64,000 bases of DNA, taken from an uncultured Desulfosarcina sp. (GTDB lineage Bacteria; Desulfobacterota; Desulfobacteria; Desulfobacterales; Desulfosarcinaceae). The notes beneath the pieces were generated by a model, which saw only the letters and a list, made by a program, of their open reading frames with translations, was not told the origin of the DNA and searched no databases. A program made the translations under genes and the position numbers. The stretch lies in contig NZ_OY764190.1 in the NCBI RefSeq assembly GCF_963668215.1, forward strand, positions 3,410,001-3,474,000, read 5' to 3'. Shown here one piece after another: positions 51,977 to 61,315 of this stretch. Numbering within the stretch: the stretch's first letter is position 1; each line of letters opens with the position of its first letter.

Positions 51977-54025
51977 ATGGAGAAGATCAAAAAATCAGTA
52001 TCGACGCTTTGCAGGCAGTGCGATATGCATTGCGGAGTTACCGTGCAGTTCAGAAACGGTCGGCCGGAAAAAGTAACCGGATTGAAGGCCAACCCATTCA
52101 GCCGTGGATTTATCTGCGCCAAGGGGAAGGCGGTGCTCGATTGGGTCACCCATCCCCAGCGCATTCTGACCCCCTTGAAGCGCCAGGCTGATGGTTCATT
52201 CAAAGAGATTGCCTACAAGGATGCATTGAATGAAATCGCGGACCGCATGCTGGCAATCAAGAGGCGGTACGGCGCCGAGGCTATGGGAATCTGGATCGGT
52301 GAAGCCCTTGGGTTTCTGCACCAGCCGCAATATGCCCGTCGTTTTATCCAGGCGTTTGGCTCTCCCAACTATTTCTCGGCAGATTCGGTGTGCTTCAGCT
52401 CCGTTTTCATTGCCTACCACCTGGTGAAAGGCTATTGGGGCTCCTTTCCGGATTTTGAAAATGCAAGGGCAATGCTCCTGTGGGGAATAAACCCCATGGT
52501 ATCCTACCCGCCGTTCATGCGCGCCATCGAAAGAGCCAAAAAAAGAGGTTCGAAACTTATCGTCATCGACCCGATAAAATCCGAAACTGCCAAACGGGCG
52601 GATCTTTTTATCCAAATCCGTCCGGGAACCGACGGTGCCCTGGCATGGGGGCTGGCCAATTATCTGATCGAACATGATTGGTACGATCATGAATTCGTCC
52701 ACGAGTACGCAATCGGCTTCAATGCTTTTTCTGCATACGCCCGAAAATTCAGCCCGGAAGTTGTCGCCGATACGTGCGGCGTTTCAGAAGAGATCCTATC
52801 TAAGGTTGCCGGTTTGATGGCAGAAGCAAAGCCCGCTGTTTCGCAACTTACCGGAATATCGTTGGAGCACCACGTAAATGGTGTGAATACGATAAGAGCC
52901 ATTGCTTCGCTTTCCGGTCTTTGCGGTGCTGAGGATGTCAAGGGTGGAGAGCTCTGGCCAAAGGAGATTAAAACCAACAATCTGTGTGTCCACGATCAAA
53001 CCGCCTCCTTTGGACAAAGACCGACCGGCGCTGACCGGTACCCCCTGCTGTACGGGTTGTGTGGGCAATGCCACTCGCTGACAGCCATGGACAGCATGCT
53101 GGGAGAAGGTGAGTGCCCAATGCGGGGACTTATTATGTCCGGGGCCAATCCGGTGCTGACCAATCCAAATTCGAAAAAGGTCGCAAAAGCGCTGGGGAGT
53201 CTCGATCTTATGGTTTCCAGAGAGTTGTTCCACACCCAAACGTCACGTCTGGCCCATTATATTCTTCCAAACGCATCATTTCTCGAACGCTCGGAGCTGT
53301 ATTGCTATGCAAGCCAGCAGCGCGTTGCGATTAGCAACAAGGTATTCGATATCCCCGGAGTGACGGATGATTATACCTTCTGGCGCGACATGGCAGGAAT
53401 CCTGGACCTCGGGGATGACTGTTTCCCCTGGAAAGACCAGGATGCAGTAAATCGTTTCATCCTCGAACCCAGTGGCATCGGTCTGGATGAACTGAAAAAT
53501 ATGCCGGAGGGGTGGGTGTACGATTCGTTCGAATACAAAAAATATCGTCACCAATCCTTTCCGACGCCCTCGGGTAAATACGAATTTGCCTGTCGGGGCC
53601 TGTCGTATCCAGGCGTTCCTGAACTTCCGGAATACCATAACCCTCCTTATCTCGCCCGCTCCGATTCCGATTACCCGTTTATCCTTATCACCGGCGGGAG
53701 GAAAAAGCATTTTTTCAACTCCAGGTATCTCAATGTCTCACGGCTGAGGAAAAAAATTTCAGGGCCGCACATGGAGATATCCCCCACGGATGCTGATCGA
53801 TTAAAAGTGGGAAACGGTAATTGGGTCAATGTAGCTTCCCGCATCGGTTCAATTAAAATCCAGGTTAAGGTTCTGGAAGAAGGAAAAATCCTTCCGGGAT
53901 TCGTTCAAATTACTCATGGATGGGATGCGGCGAATGTAAACCTGCTCGTCGATGATCGGGAACTTGACCCAATAAGCGGATTTCCCAATATGAAGTCGAT
54001 TCCTGTCAAGATTGAAACCCTTTGA
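51977..54025 (+). CDS. Molybdopterin (Mo/W-bis-MGD) oxidoreductase
   Basis: 682 residues of the DMSO reductase family. The N-terminal cluster motif is CRQCDMHCGVTVQ with the fourth ligand in GFICAKGKAV. Downstream are the MGD-binding segments FEKEARAMLLWGINPM-like (ARAMLLWGINPMVSYPPF), KLIVIDPIKSETAKRADLFIQIRPGTDGALA and, at the C-terminus, HMEISPTDADRLKVGNGNWVNV. No Tat signal is seen, so it is cytosolic. No small Fe-S or membrane subunit is adjacent. The closest class by layout is the acetylene hydratase/BisC-like group. It ends 25 bp before the ABC genes, so it may act on the imported compound. Confidence 0.85.
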   Translation: MEKIKKSVSTLCRQCDMHCGVTVQFRNGRPEKVTGLKANPFSRGFICAKGKAVLDWVTHPQRILTPLKRQADGSFKEIAYKDALNEIADRMLAIKRRYGAEAMGIWIGEALGFLHQPQYARRFIQAFGSPNYFSADSVCFSSVFIAYHLVKGYWGSFPDFENARAMLLWGINPMVSYPPFMRAIERAKKRGSKLIVIDPIKSETAKRADLFIQIRPGTDGALAWGLANYLIEHDWYDHEFVHEYAIGFNAFSAYARKFSPEVVADTCGVSEEILSKVAGLMAEAKPAVSQLTGISLEHHVNGVNTIRAIASLSGLCGAEDVKGGELWPKEIKTNNLCVHDQTASFGQRPTGADRYPLLYGLCGQCHSLTAMDSMLGEGECPMRGLIMSGANPVLTNPNSKKVAKALGSLDLMVSRELFHTQTSRLAHYILPNASFLERSELYCYASQQRVAISNKVFDIPGVTDDYTFWRDMAGILDLGDDCFPWKDQDAVNRFILEPSGIGLDELKNMPEGWVYDSFEYKKYRHQSFPTPSGKYEFACRGLSYPGVPELPEYHNPPYLARSDSDYPFILITGGRKKHFFNSRYLNVSRLRKKISGPHMEISPTDADRLKVGNGNWVNVASRIGSIKIQVKVLEEGKILPGFVQITHGWDAANVNLLVDDRELDPISGFPNMKSIPVKIETL

Positions 54026-54050
54026 GCAAAGCTGTTTGCGGTTTTGTTAA

Positions 54051-55250
54051 GTGAATAGCAAGATGGACAACAGACCAGTCAAGATTTCGTGCAGCAGTCT
54101 CTGGAAAATTTATGGCCCGCACGAACACCTCTTCTTCGAAGATATAAAAAATGACGGCACCACCGATAGAATCGGCGAGCATGTTCAGGCGGTAAAGGAT
54201 GTCTCGTTCGATGTCTTCGACGGAGAATTGTTCGTAATCATGGGGCTGTCGGGAAGCGGCAAATCGACTTTGGCAAGATGCATCAATGGGCTGGTGAGGC
54301 CTACCCGTGGAAAGGTGGCAGTCGACGGACTCGATCTTTCCACCATGGATGACAAGCAGCTTGTTCAGGTAAGACGTAAAAAAGTGTCGATGGTTTTTCA
54401 GCATTTTTCTTTGTTTCCTCATAAAACCGTGCTCGAAAATGTGGTTTTCGGCCTTGAGGTAAGAGGGGAGATGAAACGAGCATACAGGGAAAGAGGAATG
54501 GAAATGCTGAATCGGGTCGGTCTTTGTGGATGGGAGCACAGCTATCCCAAGGAATTGAGCGGTGGAATGCAGCAGCGTGTAGGTCTTGCCCGTGCCCTGG
54601 CGCCGGACCCTGAAGTTCTGGTTATGGATGAACCCTTCAGTGCCCTTGATCCATTGATTCGGCGCCAGATGCATGAAGAGTTCATCCGGATCATGTCGAC
54701 GACCAAAAAGACCATTGTCTTTATCACCCACGACCTCAATGAAGCGGTAAAGCTAGGCTCAAGAATCGCCATTATGAAAGATGGTGAGATCAAACAGATC
54801 GGCACACCGGAAGAGATTGTCTGCGCCCCGTGTGACGGTTATGTCGAATCGTTCGTGAGAGATTTAAACAGGGAAAACTTCATTCCTGTGGGAAAGATCA
54901 TGAAGAAACCGGAAATGACCATAAGCGAGTCCCAGTGTGTTGAGGAGATGCTCGATTCGATGCGTGAGGGGGGAAAGAAACAGGCATTCCTCATTGATGG
55001 AGACGGCCGTTTGCTTGGAAGGCTTGATGTAGAGGAACTGGGTGCGATTCCGAAAAAGAAAGGACCTCATCTGAATCGAGGCAGCGTTAAAAGTGCACCG
55101 AAAATTTCCCCGGACCAACCCATCGGATCCCTTATCCCGCTGGTTGCCGAATACGATTGCACCATTGCGGTTGTCGATGAAAACGACAAATTAATCGGGG
55201 AGGTTACAAGAACACAGTTGTTGAAAACAATTCAATGGAATCCGAATTGA
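54051..55250 (+). CDS. Glycine betaine/proline-type ABC transporter ATPase (ProV/OpuAA)
   Basis: 399 residues: Walker A GLSGSGKST (about 66-74), signature LSGGMQQRVGLARAL, Walker B VLVMDEPFSALDP, the H-loop FITHDLNEA, then two C-terminal CBS-type domains (about 285-395: GKIMKKPEMTISESQCVEEML, IAVVDENDKLIGEVTR). CBS domains in OpuA sense ionic strength. The first bases give GTG 54051 or ATG 54063; neither has a strong RBS. It is the first of three genes and ends 1 bp before the permease. Confidence 0.92.
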   Translation: MNSKMDNRPVKISCSSLWKIYGPHEHLFFEDIKNDGTTDRIGEHVQAVKDVSFDVFDGELFVIMGLSGSGKSTLARCINGLVRPTRGKVAVDGLDLSTMDDKQLVQVRRKKVSMVFQHFSLFPHKTVLENVVFGLEVRGEMKRAYRERGMEMLNRVGLCGWEHSYPKELSGGMQQRVGLARALAPDPEVLVMDEPFSALDPLIRRQMHEEFIRIMSTTKKTIVFITHDLNEAVKLGSRIAIMKDGEIKQIGTPEEIVCAPCDGYVESFVRDLNRENFIPVGKIMKKPEMTISESQCVEEMLDSMREGGKKQAFLIDGDGRLLGRLDVEELGAIPKKKGPHLNRGSVKSAPKISPDQPIGSLIPLVAEYDCTIAVVDENDKLIGEVTRTQLLKTIQWNPN

Positions 55251-55251
55251 C

Positions 55252-56229
55252 ATGGCACGATTCAAAAATACGAGTACGCATGGTGGCAATAAGATTTTCG
55301 ATAAGGGAGAAGTATGCTTCCGGCGACGGCTCGCCGGAGAATCCAGGTGGGTGTCGGCAGTCGGTGCGATATTGCTGTTATCCTGGATGTTTAATGATTT
55401 AAGAGATTTTTCCCTCAAAATTCCCGTTGGCGATCTGGTGGACATCGCGGTTGACTGGATGGTTGTCAACCTGGCCCCCGTTTTTGAATTGATAAAGATT
55501 GTGACGGCGTTTTTTCTCAACAGCTTTGAACAATTTCTGCTTTGGCTTCCCTGGTGGGCCGTATTGATGCTTTCGTCTTTGATTTCCTTGAGACTTTCCG
55601 GAAGAAAGGCAGCGATGACCTGCGGTTTTGGCCTGGCATTAATTTTCCTGCTCGGATTGTGGGATCTGAGTATGGCAACGCTGGCCCTTACCGCAACCGC
55701 CGTGCTCCTTTCGAACCTTATTGGTATCCCTTTAGGCATTATGGCCGCTAAAAGTAACCGGATCGAGAAAATTTTAAGACCGGTGATGGATCTCATGCAA
55801 ACCATGCCGGCATTTGTCTATCTCATCCCTGCGCTGATGTTTTTTGGTATCGGACGGGTTCCCGGCGTAATGGCCTGCGTCGTATACGGTCTGCCGCCTG
55901 CCGTGCGTCTCACCAATCTTGGAATCCGGCAGGTTCCAGCTGATATCGTGGAGGCTGCCAGGTCATTTGGAACAACCGAGATGCAACTGCTGGTCAAAAT
56001 TCAGCTTCCATTGGCCCTGCCTTCCATCATGGCCGGTGTCAACCAGACCATCATGCTGTCATTGGGCATGGTTGTCCTCGCTGCCATGATTGCCGCCGGC
56101 GGGTTAGGCAAGGAGGTCCTCCTGGCCTTGGGACAGGTTGAAATCGGACGCGGGTTTGTTGCCGGCATCAGCATTGTTATCCTGGCGATCATCCTTGACC
56201 GAATAACCCAGGCAATGACGAGCAAGTGA
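55252..56229 (+). CDS. Glycine betaine-type ABC transporter permease (ProW/OpuAB)
   Basis: 325 residues with about seven membrane helices and the ProW family coupling loop (ADIVEAARSFGTTEMQLLVKIQLPLALPSIMAG), VNQTIMLSLGMVVLAAMIAAGGLG being the usual helix after it. The long N-terminal cytosolic part (to about residue 40) is typical. It forms the channel with the ATPase before it and the binding protein after it. Confidence 0.92.
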   Translation: MARFKNTSTHGGNKIFDKGEVCFRRRLAGESRWVSAVGAILLLSWMFNDLRDFSLKIPVGDLVDIAVDWMVVNLAPVFELIKIVTAFFLNSFEQFLLWLPWWAVLMLSSLISLRLSGRKAAMTCGFGLALIFLLGLWDLSMATLALTATAVLLSNLIGIPLGIMAAKSNRIEKILRPVMDLMQTMPAFVYLIPALMFFGIGRVPGVMACVVYGLPPAVRLTNLGIRQVPADIVEAARSFGTTEMQLLVKIQLPLALPSIMAGVNQTIMLSLGMVVLAAMIAAGGLGKEVLLALGQVEIGRGFVAGISIVILAIILDRITQAMTSK

Positions 56230-56291
56230 CTCAAAATTGAAAAATTCAAGCGGTACGTATATCAACTGAGCATTAAAAAGGAGAAAAAAGC

Positions 56292-57230
56292 ATGTCCAAG
56301 TTCAAGTCGGTAGTTTTCCTGTTGCTGATCATCTCTGTAATTTCGATTGTATTGGTTGCGCCTCCCCTTTGGGCCGCTTCCGCACAAAAAGAAAAAGCTG
56401 TTTTCTTCGTTTCTTTCTGGTCCGGAGACTGGCTCCCGACGTATGTTCCCAAAATGCTGCTGGAGGAGAAACTCGGATATGAGGTCAAGGTCGAAAGTCT
56501 TTCCGTGCCTGCCGGTTTTACGGCGATTTCCTCAGGGGAAGTTTCCGTGACGGTGATCACCTGGATGCCGAACAATGATCCGCTCGTCAAAAAATATCTC
56601 GGCAAAACGATGGTCGACTTGGGGACCATGTATCCCGATTGTTATCAAACCTTGTTCGTCCCGAAATGGGTTTCCGATAAATACGGCATAAAAAAGATAT
56701 CGGATCTGGACAATCCCGCGTATGCAAAATTGTTCGATATCGATCTGGATAAGAAAGGGGACTGGCTTGGATGCGATCCTGCATGGATATGCGCTAAAAT
56801 GAATGATGAATGCATTTTGGCGTACGGCTTGGAGAAACTCTTCGTTCAGATGATGGGTGAGGAGCATATGCTGACTGCAGTGATCAAGGGGAGGATGAAA
56901 TCGAATAAACCCGTGCTGGTATCCCAGTTCTACCCGCACATCATGTTCCTTGATTACCCGATAGGCGAGAGTGTGGTGGCATTGGAAGATGACCTGAATT
57001 ATTGGCCGAAGCCGCATGTCGAGAAATTCGCAAACAAAACATGGGTGGAAAAAAATCCAAAAGCGGCTGAATTGGTCAGACAGGTCAACATGACGACAGG
57101 CGACATCATGTGGTCGATGGACTACCTAAAGAAGAATGGGGATTCCCCCGAAGTGATCGAGCGAATGACACGGGAGTGGATGAAAGCGCATCAAGAAGAA
57201 GTCAATACGTGGTTGAAGGCCGTCGAATAG
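56292..57230 (+). CDS. Glycine betaine-type substrate-binding protein (ProX/OpuAC)
   Basis: 312 residues with a signal peptide (to PPLWA, about residue 28). The fold is the OpuAC type: SFWSGDWLPTYVPKMLLEEKLGY, VTVITWMPNNDP, DKKGDWLGCDPAW and MWSMDYLKKN. Aromatic residues (W, W, Y) in these blocks form the cage for quaternary amines. Betaine, choline or a related methylated amine is the likely substrate. In this operon, placed after a Mo enzyme, it may feed catabolism rather than osmoprotection; that is inference. Confidence 0.9.
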   Translation: MSKFKSVVFLLLIISVISIVLVAPPLWAASAQKEKAVFFVSFWSGDWLPTYVPKMLLEEKLGYEVKVESLSVPAGFTAISSGEVSVTVITWMPNNDPLVKKYLGKTMVDLGTMYPDCYQTLFVPKWVSDKYGIKKISDLDNPAYAKLFDIDLDKKGDWLGCDPAWICAKMNDECILAYGLEKLFVQMMGEEHMLTAVIKGRMKSNKPVLVSQFYPHIMFLDYPIGESVVALEDDLNYWPKPHVEKFANKTWVEKNPKAAELVRQVNMTTGDIMWSMDYLKKNGDSPEVIERMTREWMKAHQEEVNTWLKAVE

Positions 57231-57252
57231 TCGAGACGAAGAACATTTTAAA

Positions 57253-57280
57253 GCCCTGCACTGCCATGGCGGTGCAGGGC
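57253..57280 (+). terminator. Hairpin after the ABC transporter operon
   Basis: GCCCTGCAC (57253-57261) pairs perfectly with GTGCAGGGC (57272-57280). The T-run after it is weak (AAAATTTTC 10 bp on), so termination efficiency is uncertain. Confidence 0.6.
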
Positions 57281-57416
57281 AAACAACTAAAATTTTCTAT
57301 TTAAAATCAGTATATTTCAGAACTTTTTCCCAGTGTTTTTGTCCTGACTTGAGGGCTGAGGAATCAAGCCGCTGACTTGGCCGGCTTGGGTAAAAGCGGC
57401 CATTGTAGCGGCCCCG

Positions 57417-57929
57417 TTACTTCGTTTTCTCAATAGGAAAGCCGGCCTCGGTCCATCCTTTGATGCCGCCGGGGCAGCGGTAGGCATGCTTGTACCCGAG
57501 CGTTTTTGCCCACATGGCGCCATTATGGGAGCGGGTGCACTTCGTGAATCCACAGTAAAAGACGACCACGCGGTCCTTATCGGGCCCCAGCGTCTTGATG
57601 AAGGCGGCCTTTTGCGCGTCGCTCATTTCCGTCATCTCGGGGATGGGCAATTCGAAGGAAACCGCCCCCGGGAAATGGCCTTTATCATAGCCGGCCTTGG
57701 GACTGGCACAAACGATCAGCACGTTCTTTTTCTGATCCATCCACTGTTTCAGTTCGTCCGTGCGAACAATGCCATAACCGGCTTTCTGCGTATCCCTGAC
57801 CAGGTCGACCGCGATTTTTTCCGTCTGCACCTCATTGATTCCTGTACAGAAGCCGTCAACGACGAAAACAAACTGAAATGCAAAAAGCGCACAGGCCAAT
57901 ACCGACAACAAGATTCTTCTTCCGTTCAT
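57417..57929 (-). CDS. Exported rhodanese-domain protein
   Basis: 170 residues with a signal peptide (SVLACALFAFQFVFVVDGFC). The rhodanese fold runs from TDELKQWMDQKKNVLIVCASPKAGYDKGHFPGAVSFELP to VVFYCGFTKCTRSHNGAMWAKTLGYKHAYRCPGGIKGWTEAGFP. The active-site Cys is in FYCGFTKC; a second cysteine four residues on is not universal and may allow a persulfide or disulfide. It would handle sulfane sulfur (or selenium) in the periplasm. Single gene, convergent with the ABC operon. Confidence 0.88.
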   Translation of the reverse strand: MNGRRILLSVLACALFAFQFVFVVDGFCTGINEVQTEKIAVDLVRDTQKAGYGIVRTDELKQWMDQKKNVLIVCASPKAGYDKGHFPGAVSFELPIPEMTEMSDAQKAAFIKTLGPDKDRVVVFYCGFTKCTRSHNGAMWAKTLGYKHAYRCPGGIKGWTEAGFPIEKTK

Positions 57930-57984
57930 GATTGCTCCTTCCGTATTAGAGAAAATCGCTTATCCAGAGTGCTCAAGTTGAAGT

Positions 57985-58125
57985 CGATGGTTTCGTAAAA
58001 AGCTTTTCAGGCCACCCATGGCCAAACACTCGAAAGAAAGGGGTGGAGACGTGGGAGCGGCTTCCAGCCGCGATTCGTCCGAAAATCATCACGGCGGGGA
58101 CGCCGCTCATACGAAAAACCACTTC
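57985..58125. repeat. Mixed REP-like repeats
   Basis: ATGGTTTCGTAAAAAG at about 57987 is a partial MITE end of the TTCGTAAAAAG family. GTGGGAGCGGCTTCCAGCCG at about 58051 repeats the palindrome seen at 19956. No intact second end was found, so these look like fragments. Confidence 0.5.
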
Positions 58126-58159
58126 CGTGCCGACACCGCTTCCTTAGAAGTATCAAACG

Positions 58160-59026
58160 CTATGAAATCTTAACCAATACCTTTTCCATGGCCTTAGGAA
58201 GCTGACCGATCAGATCTGTGACCTGGCTGGCCGGGGTCAAGTTGGCCAATGCGCCGGCCTCGCGGTTGATCCTTGCCGCTGCGATGACTGCTTCGGACAG
58301 CGAGAGGCCGTTGGAACCGATCAATGCGGCGGCCAGCCCGGTCAGGGTGTCGCCGGTACCGCCCATGGCTTCCATGGCGTCTACGGACGGTCCGTCAACG
58401 CTTTCCAGAATACCCGAACGATCGGCCAGATGGTCGATTTCTCCCTTGACCAGCAGATGGCGGGCCGCATTGTTGTGCGAATAGGCCCGCTGAATCAGAT
58501 CGGGAACCTTGTTTTCGTCGTGCAGGATGAACCCGCGGGTGTAAAAAGGGTGGGGGGCCGCTTCATCGGCCAGAAAGGCCAACTCGCCTGCATCCGGCGT
58601 GAAGAGATCATATTCAGCCGCGCTGCCGCTCATCTTGGCGGCGTACATGAACCCGGCGTCGGCGATCAGCAGGGGCCGCCGGGGCATTTCCTCCATGGCA
58701 AAGAGGACTCGATTGTGCCAGTCCACATCCGGTTGGAGGTAGTGGAAGGTCAGGCTCTCCAGATCGTATCCGTCCAGATCGTGGACCAACTTTTCGTAAA
58801 GCCGCCGGCTGCCTTTGCCCAGTCCGATGTCCCCGACGAGAAAAGCGGTAACCTTTCCGTTGCCGAGCACCTCCAGCGCCCTGATCGTTGCCGCCAGCAG
58901 GGCCGGCGTGCCGCGGTTGACGGGTACGGTGTGCCCGCCGATGTGCAGGTCCTGTCCGGAGAGAGAGACGTTGCCCACGGTGAGGGGAAAATCCTCGAAC
59001 GGTACGGTTCCGACTATGGCGCGCAT
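58160..59026 (-). CDS. YjeF C-terminal (NAD(P)HX dehydratase/kinase)-like protein
   Basis: About 288 residues from ATG 59026, with GAGGAGA about 8 bp upstream and 13 bp of overlap with the DUF3343 gene. The ribokinase-like fold shows in GTPALLAATIRALEV, FLVGDIGLGKGSRRLYEKL, LLIADAGFMY, LFTPDAGELAFLAD and the late anion-hole motif MGGTGDTLTGLAAALIGS. That is the NnrD/carbohydrate kinase pattern, but without the NnrE half and lacking the usual long N-terminus. Placed in a selenium cluster, it may have another substrate. Function not proven. Confidence 0.72.
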   Translation of the reverse strand: MRAIVGTVPFEDFPLTVGNVSLSGQDLHIGGHTVPVNRGTPALLAATIRALEVLGNGKVTAFLVGDIGLGKGSRRLYEKLVHDLDGYDLESLTFHYLQPDVDWHNRVLFAMEEMPRRPLLIADAGFMYAAKMSGSAAEYDLFTPDAGELAFLADEAAPHPFYTRGFILHDENKVPDLIQRAYSHNNAARHLLVKGEIDHLADRSGILESVDGPSVDAMEAMGGTGDTLTGLAAALIGSNGLSLSEAVIAAARINREAGALANLTPASQVTDLIGQLPKAMEKVLVKIS

Positions 59027-59571
59027 CGAACCCGGGTCTCCTCGAACGCCAGTTCCAGGGCATAGCCGCACAGGGTGTGGCCGATCTCGCGGGGCCGGGG
59101 CGCTTCATCGATGGTTTTGCCAACCATCTTGCGGGCCAGATAGGGCACATCCGGACAGCCGCCGCCGGAAACATTGACGATTTTGCGATTCTTTTTTTCC
59201 ACGACGATCTTCATGTTGGCCGCGCGTACCATGAGGTATTCGCCGAAGTCCTTGACCTGATAGATGCCGACCGGTTCGAGCAATGGACCGGTAACCGGCA
59301 CCACCGACAGGGGCGGGAGCCGGTTTTTATCGAGCAGCCGCAGGATATTCAGTTCTTCGATCAGGGGGAAGGTGATCACCAGATCGCAACCCGAGTGGAT
59401 CTCCGGCGGCGGCCCCATCACCTGGATGGTCCAGCCTTCCTGTTTGAGCAGGTTTTCCGCCTGGATGACCTCGCTGGTGTTTTCGAACACCAGAAAGCCC
59501 CGGTCTTCCTGACTGGCCGCCGCCGGTTTCGTCTTCTTCGGGTTACTTCTTAGAAAATTGAAAAATCCCAC
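59014..59571 (-). CDS. DUF3343-domain protein
   Basis: About 185 residues from GTG 59571, directly after the TusA-like stop with AAGGGA as RBS (an ATG at 59604 would lie within that gene). The DUF3343 core is GFLVFENTSEVIQAENLLKQEGWTIQVMGPPPEIHSGCDLVITF, holding a conserved cysteine. A C-terminal extension (IVNVSGGGCPDVPYLARKMVGKTIDEAPRPREIGHTLCGYALELAFEE) adds two more cysteines. DUF3343 proteins accompany YedF/TusA-like proteins in selenium and sulfur handling. This is a longer, two-part form. Confidence 0.75.
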   Translation of the reverse strand: MGFFNFLRSNPKKTKPAAASQEDRGFLVFENTSEVIQAENLLKQEGWTIQVMGPPPEIHSGCDLVITFPLIEELNILRLLDKNRLPPLSVVPVTGPLLEPVGIYQVKDFGEYLMVRAANMKIVVEKKNRKIVNVSGGGCPDVPYLARKMVGKTIDEAPRPREIGHTLCGYALELAFEETRVRCAP

Positions 59572-59572
59572 G

Positions 59573-59791
59573 CTATCCCTTGGTGATGGAAATTTGGTAG
59601 CCATCTCCGTCCGGCTCTACGCCGGTAACGGTGCATCCCTGACTTTGGGCGGCCCGGGACACGTTCTCCTTTGAGGTGTCCGTGTCCACCAGGACGACGA
59701 TCTCATTTTCACTGCCTTTTTTAATTTCGTCAAGAGTCAGCAACACCGGTTGCGGGCACGACAAACCGCGTGCATCGATGGTTGTACTCAT
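59573..59791 (-). CDS. TusA/YedF-like sulfur or selenium carrier
   Basis: 72 residues. The SirA/TusA fold with the active-site motif ARGLSCPQPVLLT (Cys12 in C-P-x-P) is intact, as are VDTDTSKENVSRAAQSQGC and the end DGYQISITKG. It carries a persulfide or perselenide on Cys12. It lies 12 bp after the YedE gene and just before DUF3343, the usual order of the selenium-linked YedE-YedF group. The ligand (S or Se) is inferred. Confidence 0.88.
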   Translation of the reverse strand: MSTTIDARGLSCPQPVLLTLDEIKKGSENEIVVLVDTDTSKENVSRAAQSQGCTVTGVEPDGDGYQISITKG

Positions 59792-59803
59792 GATTATACC
59801 CTC

Positions 59804-60886
59804 CTACGCCTTTTTCCGCATTGTTAAGCCAATAAACAGGCATACGGCCAGTCCGACAACCACGGCGGCGATGCCATGGGGGCCAACACCCTTGGGGGAA
59901 CTGGCCAACCCGAAATTGTGGGCGAACCCGGCTCCGACAATCATTCCCATTACAAAGACAGCGGAATCGCCGTCGCCTTCACCGGCGAGAAACAACTGCC
60001 GTCCGGGGCAGCCGCCGGCCAGGGCGAAGGCCAGACCGGCCAGGGCCATCCCGGCGAAGTTCCAGACGTGCATGGTGTGGGCCACGGGTTGACCGGCAAA
60101 GCCGGGATGGAACTGCCCCAGGGCCAGGTTGGTCAGGAAAGCGAAGACTACCAGGCTGATGAATCCGGTCAGCAGGTGAATCTGGCCGAACAATACCAGA
60201 TCCCGGATGGCGCCCATGGTGCAGAACCGGCTGCGTTGGGCCATGAATCCGATGCCCAATCCCACGATCAGGGCAATGACGAGCGGGGCGTGCATGGCTC
60301 CGGGACCCTTGAGACTGTAAAAAAGCACGCCGCTTTTATCCTGGCCCTCGACCTGGGGGTAAATCAGCATGAGAATCAGAAATCCCAGCATGATCAGCGG
60401 CAGCATCCAGCCCACCGTGGTGTGCGTGCTCTGGGTACGGCCCAGGTTGTAGCCGTTTTTAAGAAAGAGCGTTCCAATCCAGATGCCGAAGGTCAGGCCC
60501 AGCAATCCTAAAATAGCGTTGCCGTCGCCGCCGGCCAGCCGCAACACCGCCCGCCACGGGCAGCCCAGAAAAACCAGTGCCCCGATCATGGCAAAAGCGC
60601 CCAGAACGAAGCGGACGATAGGCGCCGAACCGACCCGGGGTCGGAATTCCTTGAACAGATAGGCGGCGATCATCGAACCGATGACGAACCCGATGATTTC
60701 CGGACGGATGTATTGCACCACGCCGGCCCGGTGCAGACCTAAAGCACCGGCAATGTCACGTTCGAAACAGGCCACACAGATGCCCATGTTTCCGGGATTG
60801 CCCATCTTTTGCAATAAAGCGGCTAGAATGCCGATAATCGCGCCTACGCTGATGATACCCCAGCGGCTGGCAAAAAAATTTTTCAT
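59804..60886 (-). CDS. YedE/YeeE-family transporter (selenium-type)
   Basis: 360 residues with about nine to ten helices. It has the cysteine motifs of YeeE/YedE transporters: GICVACFERDIAGALGLH, LVFLGCPWRAVLRLAGGD, RSRFCTMGAIRD and AGGCPGRQLFLAGEGDGDS. The FERD-IAGALGLH and GCPWR blocks match the group linked with selenium metabolism. These cysteines relay thiosulfate-like (or selenium) species through the membrane. A strong RBS (AAAGGAGGA) lies before the ATG. It is first in the cluster. Confidence 0.88.
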   Translation of the reverse strand: MKNFFASRWGIISVGAIIGILAALLQKMGNPGNMGICVACFERDIAGALGLHRAGVVQYIRPEIIGFVIGSMIAAYLFKEFRPRVGSAPIVRFVLGAFAMIGALVFLGCPWRAVLRLAGGDGNAILGLLGLTFGIWIGTLFLKNGYNLGRTQSTHTTVGWMLPLIMLGFLILMLIYPQVEGQDKSGVLFYSLKGPGAMHAPLVIALIVGLGIGFMAQRSRFCTMGAIRDLVLFGQIHLLTGFISLVVFAFLTNLALGQFHPGFAGQPVAHTMHVWNFAGMALAGLAFALAGGCPGRQLFLAGEGDGDSAVFVMGMIVGAGFAHNFGLASSPKGVGPHGIAAVVVGLAVCLFIGLTMRKKA

Positions 60887-61315
60887 GCGCTTACGTCCTC
60901 CTTTCCCTGGCTGGTTATGGTATATTTCTGGTAAATGAGCATTTACCCATCACACAGGAATGCATCGAAGTCCAATTGATAATTTAGATAAATCGCCTGT
61001 CATGGATTGACCCAGTCAATGGGTCGGAAAATGGTGTATATGGACGGCCGGGGGTACGAACTTCTTTGGGTAATTCATGAAACAGAAGAGCCGTACGGTT
61101 GCTCATTTTATAAGAAATCTGCTGCCATATCCGGCGGCGCTTAAAAATGGCTTCGCCTTAACCATTTAACAATACTATCGATTTGGAGATTGCCAGCCTT
61201 TGGAATGTCGCTTGCATTAAGATATTGCGTTTGCCTATCAGCGGGTATTCGTGCGATACTAACTATACTATGGATATGCTAATGAATGTTGATTCTATAA
61301 AAGGTTGGAACATTC
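60887..61315. other. Intergenic region between the selenium cluster and the FecCD unit
   Basis: About 430 bp between divergent genes. GACCCAGTCAATGGGTC at about 61011-61027 is a 6-bp stem. Several AT-rich -10-like boxes occur near 61255-61300. No gene was found. Confidence 0.35.
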
